A stretch of 15,167 nucleotides of DNA from Butyrivibrio sp. (GTDB taxonomy: Bacteria > Bacillota_A > Clostridia > Lachnospirales > Lachnospiraceae), in assembly GCA_017996845.1 (NCBI GenBank), contig JAGOGF010000053.1, positions 1-15,167 of the forward strand, given 5' to 3'. Below are positions 6,372 to 13,949 of this stretch, piece by piece; the first letter of the stretch is position 1; the number at the start of each line of letters is the position of its first letter. The translations under genes and the position numbers were made by a program. A model generated the notes under the pieces. That model was not told the origin of the DNA and ran no database searches. It was given only the letters and a program-made list of their open reading frames with translations.

Positions 6372-8501
6372 TCATACACTAATTGTCTGACAGGAGATCG
6401 TAAGTCTGTCATCTCCGGAAGAACTTCCGATCATATATTCTATTTTCCCTCGTCTGGTATGTGGCACTTCATTTTCTTCTTCCAGAGAAATTTCCACTGC
6501 CTGTTTTGCACCTGCCTGCAGATATATCTTTTCAAATCCCACAAGTTCCTGATAGACTAAGCCTGCGCTTTCACGCGCATATACCTGTATGGTCTCACTT
6601 CCTCCAAGGCTTCCTGTATTTTGGATGGTACAGGAAATTTTCCGGACACCATTTTCTTCCCGGATCACGGGATCTGAATAAGAAAACGTGGTATAGGATA
6701 ATCCATGTCCAAAGCAATAAAGCGGAGCAATCTTTTCCGTATCATTATATCTGTAACCAATCAGTTTGCCTTCTGTATAATGAACTTTATCATCTCCCGG
6801 AAATTCTCCCAGTACATGCGCACTGCATCCGTCTTTATTTTCGTATAAAGTTTCCGCCAGTTTCCCGGATGGATTCACATTTCCGAATAAAACATCTGCC
6901 AGTGCATTTCCGCCTTCCATTCCGGCATAATAACTCCAGAGAATCGCCTGCGCCTGATCTGCCCAAAGTGTCATATCAACCGGACTTCCTGCGTACATGA
7001 CCACAATCATATCCGAACGGATTTCCAGCAGTTCTTTGATCAGTTCATCCTGTTCATAGGGCAGTTTCATATCACTTCTGTCATTTCCCTCTGCATCATG
7101 ATCATGATTGAGTCCTCCGACAAAAATAACCGCATCATAGTTTTCAGAGGCTTTCTGCACTGCTTCTTTTCGCAGTTGTACCCGCTTGTCCTGCAGTATC
7201 TGATCCGCTTCCTGCAAGGTTTTTACCATTCCTCCGCCGTTTTGCAGCGAATCCTGCTGCCAATTGGTATTTTCGCTGTGCCGTGATTCATCCGTTTTTT
7301 CGCTGGTATAGCCTGCTGTATAATCGATCTGTATATCGCCGCCGGCATGTGCCTTACAACCTAAAAGCGGTGTTACTTCATAGAGCGACTTAATCTCAGC
7401 ACTTCCACCGCCATTTGAATGGATCCGATCCGCATTTTCCCCAATCAGCAGAATCTTTTTCAGTTTTTCTTTTTGAAGTGGCAGCCGCTCGTGCTCATTC
7501 TTTAACAGGATAATGGACTCTCTTGCAACATCCAGTGCCACCTGACGATGTTCCGGTGTATTATAGGAGCCGCTTTTTCGCATTTCTCCATCCAGCATAT
7601 GCAGGCGCATCATCAGAATCAGGATGTGTTCCACTTTTTCATCCAGAACGCTTTCCCTGATTTTTCCGCTTTCAATTGCCTTTTTTAACGGATCTGCCAT
7701 AAAATATTCATCAAAGTTATCGGTAACAGACATTTCAATATCAAGCTGTGATAAGGCTGCCTTTTCCGTATCATGAACCGCGCCCCAATCCGAAATGACC
7801 GTTCCGTCATATTCCCATTCATCGCGCAGTATTTTCTTCAGCAGAAAGTCGCTCTGACAGCAGTGTTCCCCATATAAAAGATTATACGCACCCATGATAC
7901 TGTAGGGATGCCCCTTTTCTATCGCTTTGTGAAATGCACGCAGATAAATGGTCCGAAGCGTTTCCTCTTCCACATCCACCTCTACTTCAAGGCGCATGGT
8001 CTCCTGATTGTTCACTGCAAAATGCTTTACGCATGCTGCGACATCCCATTCTTGCACGCCCTCAATAAAATCTGCCGCAAGTTCGCCTGTCAGATAGGGA
8101 TCTTCACTGAAATATTCAAAATCACGTCCGCAGAGAGGGCTTCTTTTGATATTGATTCCGGGTGCCAGAATCACATCCTTCCCTCTGCCTCTTGCCTCTT
8201 CTCCCAGAACACTCCCCATTTCCCGGGCCAGCTGTCTGTTCCATGTTGAAGCCAGTGCACTGTTACAGGGAAGATAGGTTACCTGATCTGCCTGATGCGC
8301 GGGCGTCATCCAATGATCCGGTTCAAAATTCTGACGTACGCCCATCGGCCCGTCTGACATGGTAAGCGACGGAATTCCAAGTCTTGGTACGCCTGCTGTC
8401 TGAAATAAATGTGCCCCATGCACCATCCCGATCTTTTCTGCCAGTGTCATTTTCGAAATCAGTTCCTGTGCGCGAACGCTGTATGCTTTTCTTTCTGTCA
8501 C
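6372..8501 (-). CDS. GH3 glycoside hydrolase, probable beta-glucosidase, cytoplasmic
   Basis: A 709-residue three-domain GH3 enzyme. The N-terminal barrel has GRDFEYFSEDPYLTG at 125-139, KHF at 159-161 and the catalytic nucleophile D238 in VISDWGA (235-241). An alpha/beta sandwich domain follows at about 320-590, with VGGLNHDHDAEGNDRSD at 461-477. E471 is a probable acid/base by comparison with other GH3 beta-glucosidases. A fibronectin type III-like domain ends the protein (about 600-705). There is no signal peptide. GH3 also includes beta-xylosidases, arabinofuranosidases and hexosaminidases. The EGNDR loop and Fn3 domain favour the beta-glucosidase/xylosidase branch, but the substrate is inferred. 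The start is GTG at 8501, overlapping the regulator's TGA as GTGA. AGGAG (8513-8517) is 11 bases upstream, and translational coupling is likely. Confidence 0.93.
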   Translation of the reverse strand: MTERKAYSVRAQELISKMTLAEKIGMVHGAHLFQTAGVPRLGIPSLTMSDGPMGVRQNFEPDHWMTPAHQADQVTYLPCNSALASTWNRQLAREMGSVLGEEARGRGKDVILAPGINIKRSPLCGRDFEYFSEDPYLTGELAADFIEGVQEWDVAACVKHFAVNNQETMRLEVEVDVEEETLRTIYLRAFHKAIEKGHPYSIMGAYNLLYGEHCCQSDFLLKKILRDEWEYDGTVISDWGAVHDTEKAALSQLDIEMSVTDNFDEYFMADPLKKAIESGKIRESVLDEKVEHILILMMRLHMLDGEMRKSGSYNTPEHRQVALDVARESIILLKNEHERLPLQKEKLKKILLIGENADRIHSNGGGSAEIKSLYEVTPLLGCKAHAGGDIQIDYTAGYTSEKTDESRHSENTNWQQDSLQNGGGMVKTLQEADQILQDKRVQLRKEAVQKASENYDAVIFVGGLNHDHDAEGNDRSDMKLPYEQDELIKELLEIRSDMIVVMYAGSPVDMTLWADQAQAILWSYYAGMEGGNALADVLFGNVNPSGKLAETLYENKDGCSAHVLGEFPGDDKVHYTEGKLIGYRYNDTEKIAPLYCFGHGLSYTTFSYSDPVIREENGVRKISCTIQNTGSLGGSETIQVYARESAGLVYQELVGFEKIYLQAGAKQAVEISLEEENEVPHTRRGKIEYMIGSSSGDDRLTISCQTISV

Positions 8502-10087
8502 TCCTCTATATTCTCCTGTTGTATATCAGCACGAAGCTGCCGGCGATAATCTGCCGGACTGATGCCTTCCTGACTGCGAAATTTTTTGCTGAAATAATCT
8601 ACATCACTGTAACCGACTCTTGCTGCAATTTCATATATTTTAAGGTCATCATCTTCAAGAAGTTTTCGGGCCTGGATGATTCTGCGCTCATTCAGGTAAC
8701 TGTTAAAGCTGCTTCCTGTTGACTTGCTGAATACCTTTCCAAAATAGACGCTGTTATATCCAAACAGTGGTGCGACCTCTTCCAATGTCAGGTTACCCTG
8801 AAAGTTGTGATCAATATAGGAAAGAACATCCTGCATGGTGCTCTCCGCCCCTGCACGTCCCCTGATTTTCAAAACGATCTCTCTTGCTTTGGTTTCAATA
8901 AACTGCATGATTTCATAAAGATAGAACCGATTTCCGATAAATTCAATAATGAGAGAATTACTTTCAAACAGCTCTTCACACTCGGGATAGGTTCTGCTGA
9001 CCTGTTCCTTAATCTGTAGGTATAGATCTGTAATAAAAAGCCGCACGTCCTGAATCGAATCCGTAACATGATGCAGATACAGTTCCAGATCCTTAAGGGT
9101 TTCATGCACTTTATCCACACTGCCAGCCTGAAGATAGCCAATCAGTCTGCTGCTGAAAATATGAAGCCGCTCTTTTGTAATATGCTCGTCCGTCTCCTGT
9201 ATGTCGGAAAGTTCAAGGTATCCAAAGGTATGTGCCCCTTCTGCACAATAAAATCTGCGATCACACAGTCTTCTGGCATCCAGATAGGAATCCTTTATTT
9301 TTTCCGCCCGGCTCACAATCTGTCCATAAGCCAGAAACATGGTATCAAGCGGGCTGTCCGCCTGCAGGGGTCTTTTTTCGTAATGATCCAGAAAACGCTG
9401 AAATTGTCTGATTGCACCTTTCCCTTTCAGCAGCAGCACCTGACGCTGCTCCATTTCACAATACTCATACGCATCCGAATTTACAAAAGCGGCTATTACT
9501 TCCCCAATCGCATATGGAGACTGCTTCCTGTCCGTATAATATGTCTCATATACCACTACCTGATAGGAATCTGCTTTTAAACAGATTGCAGTCAGATCCT
9601 CTTCCGATATTTCACCTGTCTCCTTATCCTCTACCCCCGCTAGCAGTTCTTCCAGGACTGCATCTTTTGCTTTGGTCTGAATTCTTCTGAGACTGCCGCG
9701 TTTTGCGGTTTCTTTTTCCAAATCTTCCCTGATCTGTCCTACCGTTTTCTGCAGTTCATCCTCGTCAATGGGCTTCGTCAGATAATTTGTTACGCCATAT
9801 CGAATGGCCGACTGTGCGTAACTGAAATCAGAGTATCCGCTCAGGATAATAAATCTTCCTTCGTACCCCTGTTCTCTTGCCATTCGAATCACTTCTATCC
9901 CATGAATTTTAGGCATATGTAAATCCAGAAGTACAATGGATGGCTGCATCTCCATGATCATATGAAGGGCTTCCTCTCCGTTTGCTGCTTCCCCACATAC
10001 CTGGAATCCGTATGCATCCCAATCCATAATACATGTCAGACCTTCTCTGATGTTTTTTTCATCATCTGCAATCAGTACGGTTCCCAA
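8498..10087 (-). CDS. YesN-type two-component response regulator with AraC DNA-binding domain
   Basis: A 529-residue regulator. The N-terminal receiver domain (about 1-118) has the acidic pair D8/D9, phospho-acceptor D55 in VLLDLHMP, S83 and conserved K105 in LTKPID. A long central region of about 300 residues has no recognisable motif, as is usual in this group. The C-terminal AraC domain (about 423-520) has two helix-turn-helix units and the family signature around KIYEIAARVGYSDVDYFSKK. Such regulators pair with YesM-type membrane sensor kinases that control sugar ABC importers. None is encoded in the window. The start is TTG at 10087: it is the only suitable codon, AGGAG (10096-10100) is 8 bases upstream, and the receiver fold begins at once. 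It starts 3 bases after the SBP2 stop and overlaps GH3 by 4 bases. It probably activates the importer and hydrolase genes (inferred from context). Confidence 0.95.
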   Translation of the reverse strand: MGTVLIADDEKNIREGLTCIMDWDAYGFQVCGEAANGEEALHMIMEMQPSIVLLDLHMPKIHGIEVIRMAREQGYEGRFIILSGYSDFSYAQSAIRYGVTNYLTKPIDEDELQKTVGQIREDLEKETAKRGSLRRIQTKAKDAVLEELLAGVEDKETGEISEEDLTAICLKADSYQVVVYETYYTDRKQSPYAIGEVIAAFVNSDAYEYCEMEQRQVLLLKGKGAIRQFQRFLDHYEKRPLQADSPLDTMFLAYGQIVSRAEKIKDSYLDARRLCDRRFYCAEGAHTFGYLELSDIQETDEHITKERLHIFSSRLIGYLQAGSVDKVHETLKDLELYLHHVTDSIQDVRLFITDLYLQIKEQVSRTYPECEELFESNSLIIEFIGNRFYLYEIMQFIETKAREIVLKIRGRAGAESTMQDVLSYIDHNFQGNLTLEEVAPLFGYNSVYFGKVFSKSTGSSFNSYLNERRIIQARKLLEDDDLKIYEIAARVGYSDVDYFSKKFRSQEGISPADYRRQLRADIQQENIEE

Positions 10088-10090
10088 TAC

Positions 10091-11836
10091 TTAATCTCCT
10101 GTTTTCTTTGCTGCTATCTGCTGTTTCATTTCTCCATATTCCTTTGCATTTTTCAGGTCATATTGATATACCTTTTCATATCCAAGCCCCAGACACTGCT
10201 TGCGCATATTTTCCATCAAATCATCAAATTTATCCTGATTAGGTGCAAAAATCATTTTCCAGGAATCTCTGATAATGATTTTTTTACACGCCGCCCGGAT
10301 CTCCTTCACATCTGAATCTGCTTCAGGTGCATTGTAGGTACAACCTGGTGATATCAGCAACTTATTATTTTTCTGTAAATAATCCATTGTATCTGTTGCA
10401 TTCATATACTGTGACCATTCGGTTTGCAAAAGTGTTTTGCTCCTGCTTTGCTCAGTAGCCCACATATGATAGGAATAGGGATATCCCCGTTGGTCTTTCT
10501 GATTCAAAACTACCGCGGTATAATTCAGCTGCGAAACGCCATTTCTGAATGTTCCGAGTTTTTCCTGCCCCGGAATCGGATTATTCTGCTTCTCCAGAAA
10601 AGTCTTTTGCCCGTACTGTGTCAGTTCCGGTCCGTTTGTTCCCATCTGCCAACAGATGCCTTCCGGCCCTGCACTCCCATCATTGGGCTGCGCCTGGCTG
10701 TCATATACTCCTTCATCGGAATACAGCCAGTCAATAAAATCTGCCAGCCTTTTCGGATCTTCCGCATCTGATCCGATCGCGATAACGCTTTTCAGATCTC
10801 CGGTCTGTGAACAGCCTTTGGTATATATTTTCATATCCTGGATATCCAGCGGCATAAACCCGGATCCCTGATCCATGTGTTTCTGTGTATTATATGCGGA
10901 TTGTCCCAGAAATGGCCATGGACTGAATAATATCTGCCCGTCCTGATACTTCTTAAATACTTCTGAATAATTCTGTGTCTGCGAATCCGGGTCAACCAGA
11001 CCTTTCTGATTCGCATTGTAATAAAAACGCAGTGCACGCATATATAATGAAGCCGGATCCAGAATATCCTGATAATCCGATCCATCCGCTTTCGCAAGCA
11101 CAAAACCGGATTCATCATATCCATAAAAACAGCAGGGCTGCTTGGCAGCGTTCATCATGTTATCATCCCAGTCATCAAAAAAAGAAAACGCATATGTTTT
11201 TTTTCCGGATGCTGTCTGTGAATCTGCCATCTGCATTTTTTCCAGTACCGGAAGAAGATCTTCCAGCGTGTTGATCTTTGGATATCCAAGCTGTGCATAA
11301 AGATCCCACCTGATATAGGGACTGTAAGTCGGTTCCTGAATGTTCTGCGGCGTAAATGCGGATAATGTGGACATTTCACTTGGAATCGCATAAATACCAT
11401 CCGCAGAAAACCCCGCATTCAGTTTTTCGATTGCCGCATCATATCGCATTATATTTTTATTCTTCAGATAGCCGCTCATATCTGTCAAAAGCCCGGATTC
11501 CACCATCCCTGCAAGTGCATTGTTTTCAGCAGAGCAGATGATCAGATCTCCCAGATTGCCTGAAGCAGTTCTTACATCCTGCAGTACCGATCCGTTATAA
11601 CTTCTGTTTGGTGCAATAATATTCAGTTTCATATTAAATTTTTTCTTTACAACATCTGCAAACCAACCTGACTGTATCCCCTGAAAATTGGCCAATGTGT
11701 CAAATACATCGACCGTAATTTCCTCCGGATAATCAGAAGCCTTATATTCTTTAGACCCTTTGCCTGTTTTTCCACATGCAGCGCACATACTGATGGTAAT
11801 GGATGCAAGTATTAATATGGCTAATGCTTTTTTCAT
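10091..11836 (-). CDS. Extracellular sugar-binding lipoprotein, second paralogue (SBP2)
   Basis: A 581-residue binding protein of the LplA-like group that feeds CUT1 importers. A lipoprotein signal peptide ends at C21. The lipobox reads CAAC, with cysteine at position -3 where leucine or valine is usual. It is clearly paralogous to the protein at 12053-13864. Shared stretches include GWFA followed by KFN and KLNII, SGNLGDL, KGL.DPDSQTQ.Y, and a C-terminal region around DSWK and GYE/GYD. No permease or ATPase gene lies in its unit, so it may share the permeases at 13950-15167 or work in sensing with the adjacent regulator. I chose ATG 11836 because GGAG (11843-11846) lies 6 bases before it. 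An ATG four codons upstream (11848) has no ribosome binding site. Exact substrate unknown; an oligosaccharide is likely. Confidence 0.92.
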   Translation of the reverse strand: MKKALAILILASITISMCAACGKTGKGSKEYKASDYPEEITVDVFDTLANFQGIQSGWFADVVKKKFNMKLNIIAPNRSYNGSVLQDVRTASGNLGDLIICSAENNALAGMVESGLLTDMSGYLKNKNIMRYDAAIEKLNAGFSADGIYAIPSEMSTLSAFTPQNIQEPTYSPYIRWDLYAQLGYPKINTLEDLLPVLEKMQMADSQTASGKKTYAFSFFDDWDDNMMNAAKQPCCFYGYDESGFVLAKADGSDYQDILDPASLYMRALRFYYNANQKGLVDPDSQTQNYSEVFKKYQDGQILFSPWPFLGQSAYNTQKHMDQGSGFMPLDIQDMKIYTKGCSQTGDLKSVIAIGSDAEDPKRLADFIDWLYSDEGVYDSQAQPNDGSAGPEGICWQMGTNGPELTQYGQKTFLEKQNNPIPGQEKLGTFRNGVSQLNYTAVVLNQKDQRGYPYSYHMWATEQSRSKTLLQTEWSQYMNATDTMDYLQKNNKLLISPGCTYNAPEADSDVKEIRAACKKIIIRDSWKMIFAPNQDKFDDLMENMRKQCLGLGYEKVYQYDLKNAKEYGEMKQQIAAKKTGD

Positions 11837-11876
11837 CTGCTTCTCCATGATTCACTTACTGAATTTTAATACATCC

Positions 11877-11905
11877 ATTCTACCGTTTTCCTATCAGACT
11901 CACAA
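11877..11905 (-). promoter_or_regulatory. Probable promoter of the SBP2-regulator-GH3 unit
   Basis: On the minus strand, TTGTGA (11900-11905) and TAGAAT (11877-11882) are spaced by 17 bases. The matches are 4 of 6 to the -35 consensus and 5 of 6 to the -10. Transcription would start near 11870, some 34 bases before the SBP2 ATG at 11836. It lies downstream of the hairpin at 11976-12002 and an AT-rich inverted repeat at 11908-11943, as expected for a regulated promoter. Confidence 0.45.
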
Positions 11906-11907
11906 TC

Positions 11908-11943
11908 TTTGACCAAAACATATTTTTATATATTTTTGTCAAA
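11908..11943. repeat. AT-rich imperfect inverted repeat upstream of the SBP2 promoter
   Basis: TTTGAC at 11908-11913 and its complement GTCAAA at 11938-11943 flank a 24-base AT-rich centre (AAAACA near one arm, TTTTT near the other) that partly continues the symmetry. It ends just upstream of the -35 box at 11900-11905, where an activator would bind. The minus strand also contains a perfect TTGACA here (11937-11942), but no -10 box follows at a suitable distance. It may be a regulator site; this is inferred from position and symmetry only. Confidence 0.35.
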
Positions 11944-11964
11944 AACTCCGAATATAAATGAAAT

Positions 11965-12002
11965 TATAATAGAAAGGCTGCGGTGACATAACCGCCGCAG
12001 CC
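11965..12002 (-). terminator. Hairpin terminator after SBP1, with a weak U-tract
   Basis: Arms at 11976-11983 and 11995-12002 form a perfect 8-bp GC-rich stem (GGCTGCGG with CCGCAGCC). An alternative inner pairing, GGT with ACC, is also possible. On the minus strand it is followed by TTTCTATTATAATTT, which is T-rich but interrupted. It begins about 50 bases after the SBP1 stop at 12053. It probably terminates or trims the importer transcript, with some read-through into SBP2 possible. Confidence 0.7.
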
Positions 12003-12052
12003 TGACTCAGTTCAAATATCTCTGAATCTGAAACAGATTTTTTTACTTATTA

Positions 12053-13864
12053 TTACTTACCCATTGCTTCGTTTTCTGCTTTAGCACGAAGTGTTGCTTC
12101 ATTCTGCTGGAACTTCACGCAGTCATCATAACCATAGCCCTGTGCCTGCTTTGTCATATCTGCTACGATCTGATCGAATTCAGCATCCGTCTTTGCATAA
12201 ATTGCTTTCCAGGAATTATCTTTGATACAGGTAGCAACCTGATCCCATTCAACCTGCAGATCATCAGAATGAACGCCGCCTACATAGGTTGTTCCGGGAG
12301 CCATATTGTAACTGCCGCTCGACATATAATTATCCGGTGTTGTAGCCTTGGACCAGTCTCTCCATGACTTTTCAATATCAGATGTTGCGTTTTCTGTATA
12401 ACTCTTCCAGTTTCTGTAATTATAGGTCTCACCATTGGAATCAGGATTCTTAGCATCCAGTGCCCATGTTGTATTATTGATCTTAAATGCTCCATCATCA
12501 AATGTTCCGCTGTAATCTCCGGTCATTGGTGTCTTTACATCCGTCTTTGCTGCTTTGCCAAGGTCTGTGAAGCAGGTATTTCCATTTTCATCATACTTCC
12601 AGCAAACATCCTTCGGACCATACTCTGCTGTCATTCTTCCTTCCGGTGTTGCCAACCAGTTGATAATTGCCATACAAAGTTCCGGATATTCTGTTTTAGC
12701 TCCAATTGACCAGATTCTGTTTCCGCCATATACATTCTGACCATATACGATTGGCTTCGCATCATCCGGTTTAACAGGGAACATGCCTTCGCCTGCAGCA
12801 AGATGTGTTTCACCGTTATACATTGCTGAACCAAGGAAATTGAATATGTTCAAAAATGCAGTACCATTCTGATAATCTTCCATCATTCCGTTGTAGCCCT
12901 GTGTCTGGGAATCCGGATCCAAAAGACCCTTCTGATACAATTTGTTATAGAACTTCAGGCAGGTCAGGTACGGACCGTTTTCTTCCAGTGCCGGATAATA
13001 CTTCTGTTCTGTAGGATCGTACAATCCAAATCCAAATTCGTCATAGCCATAGTATGCAGATGCCAGAGACTTTACGAACATAACCATATCGCCATCCCAG
13101 TCTTTGAACAGGGACATACCATATGTCTGATTGCCGTTATCATCCTTCGGGCAAGCTTTCTGCATCTGTGCCAGAACATCTACCATGCTGTCCAGGTCTG
13201 TGATCTTGGGTGATCCGATCTTCTGATACAGATCAAATCTCAGATCCCATGTATACATAAAGGACTGCAGGTCTTTTTCGGATACGCCGACATCATGACC
13301 AAAACCGTATACCTTTCCGTCCTTATTGATTGACTTGTTCTTTTCAAGTGCTTTTTGCATATTCCCCTGAATATACGGGCCATAATCAGTAAGCAGATCA
13401 TCTTCATTCCAATCATAGAGCATTCCCTTGTCTACAGCCTGCTGATATTGAACGCCATCAGCACCCCAGATTACAAGGTCACCAAGATTTCCTGATTCCA
13501 TACGTGTATCATATACACCGTCTGCATTTGGAATAATATTCAGTTTTACGTTGAACTTATCCTTCATAACCTTTGCAAACCAGCCGATCTGCTCACCTGA
13601 ATAATTCGCAAGCTGATCATAAACATCCAGTGTCACTGTCTGATCCGGAATAACATCTGACAAATCCCCTTCCATTGCTGTTGAAGCGGATGCCCCTGCA
13701 TCTGCGGAAGCTGCGCTGTCTGCACTGTCTGCACTGTCTGCTTCTGTACTGCTGTCTTCTGCCTTATCGGAAGAAGCTGTTGCTGCTGTGGATGTTCCGC
13801 AGGCTGCAACTGAAAGTGTGGTTGTGCCTACCAGCATAATTGCCAGTAACTTTTTGAGTTTCAT
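12053..13864 (-). CDS. Extracellular sugar-binding lipoprotein of the CUT1 importer (SBP1)
   Basis: A 603-residue binding protein in the standard place after two LplB/LplC-type permeases. It is therefore the main capture protein of this importer, anchored on the outer face of the membrane. The signal peptide MKLKKLLAIM... ends in the lipobox VAAC with C22. A linker rich in Ser, Ala and Asp (about 25-64, with repeated SAD units) separates the lipid anchor from the folded domain. The body has the large alpha/beta binding-protein fold, with motifs shared with SBP2 such as SGNLGDL, KGLLDPDSQTQGY and DNSWKAIYA. The start is ATG at 13864 with a strong AGGAGGG at 13875-13881, 11 bases from the G-rich core to the ATG. 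It follows the permease gene by 85 bases. The size suggests a long oligosaccharide ligand, which is inference. Confidence 0.95.
   Translation of the reverse strand: MKLKKLLAIMLVGTTTLSVAACGTSTAATASSDKAEDSSTEADSADSADSAASADAGASASTAMEGDLSDVIPDQTVTLDVYDQLANYSGEQIGWFAKVMKDKFNVKLNIIPNADGVYDTRMESGNLGDLVIWGADGVQYQQAVDKGMLYDWNEDDLLTDYGPYIQGNMQKALEKNKSINKDGKVYGFGHDVGVSEKDLQSFMYTWDLRFDLYQKIGSPKITDLDSMVDVLAQMQKACPKDDNGNQTYGMSLFKDWDGDMVMFVKSLASAYYGYDEFGFGLYDPTEQKYYPALEENGPYLTCLKFYNKLYQKGLLDPDSQTQGYNGMMEDYQNGTAFLNIFNFLGSAMYNGETHLAAGEGMFPVKPDDAKPIVYGQNVYGGNRIWSIGAKTEYPELCMAIINWLATPEGRMTAEYGPKDVCWKYDENGNTCFTDLGKAAKTDVKTPMTGDYSGTFDDGAFKINNTTWALDAKNPDSNGETYNYRNWKSYTENATSDIEKSWRDWSKATTPDNYMSSGSYNMAPGTTYVGGVHSDDLQVEWDQVATCIKDNSWKAIYAKTDAEFDQIVADMTKQAQGYGYDDCVKFQQNEATLRAKAENEAMGK
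13716..13742. repeat. 9-base tandem repeat in the SBP1 linker
   Basis: Three head-to-tail copies of CTGTCTGCA on the + strand (the last ends in T) encode repeated Ser-Ala-Asp in the lipoprotein linker. Whole-codon repeats can change in number without shifting the frame, altering only linker length. Confidence 0.8.
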
Positions 13865-13949
13865 AAACTTTTCACCCTCCTGTGTAGTTTAATGCTTTTA
13901 TCTATCGAAAGAATCAGTCCGAAACCATTTCCGGGCCGTTCCGATCAGA

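Noticed and set aside
6461..7000. Long + strand frame of 179 codons opposite the GH3 gene
   Set aside because: Composition is typical of an antisense shadow, with no domain, and it lies opposite the conserved Fn3-like and sandwich domains.
9068..9580. Long + strand frame of 170 codons opposite the regulator
   Set aside because: No motif, shadow-like composition, and it lies opposite the central region of a continuous regulator gene.
11837..11848. Upstream ATG at 11848 as the start of SBP2
   Set aside because: No ribosome binding site precedes it. The GGAG that begins within that ATG codon serves the next in-frame ATG at 11836, which gives a normal signal peptide.
11880..11900. cre-like (CcpA) sequence GGAAAACGGTAGAA in the promoter spacer
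   Set aside because: It misses two of the fixed positions of the cre consensus, so it is not strong enough to call.
11937..11942. Perfect TTGACA as a -35 box on the minus strand
   Set aside because: No acceptable -10 hexamer lies 16-18 bases downstream (GTTTTG at 17). The box pair at 11877-11905 is the better promoter.
13865..13949. Hairpin between the permease and SBP1 genes (CCGGAAA/TTTCGG)
   Set aside because: A short bulged stem of about 6 pairs without a U-tract. The 85-base gap otherwise shows only the SBP1 ribosome binding site.
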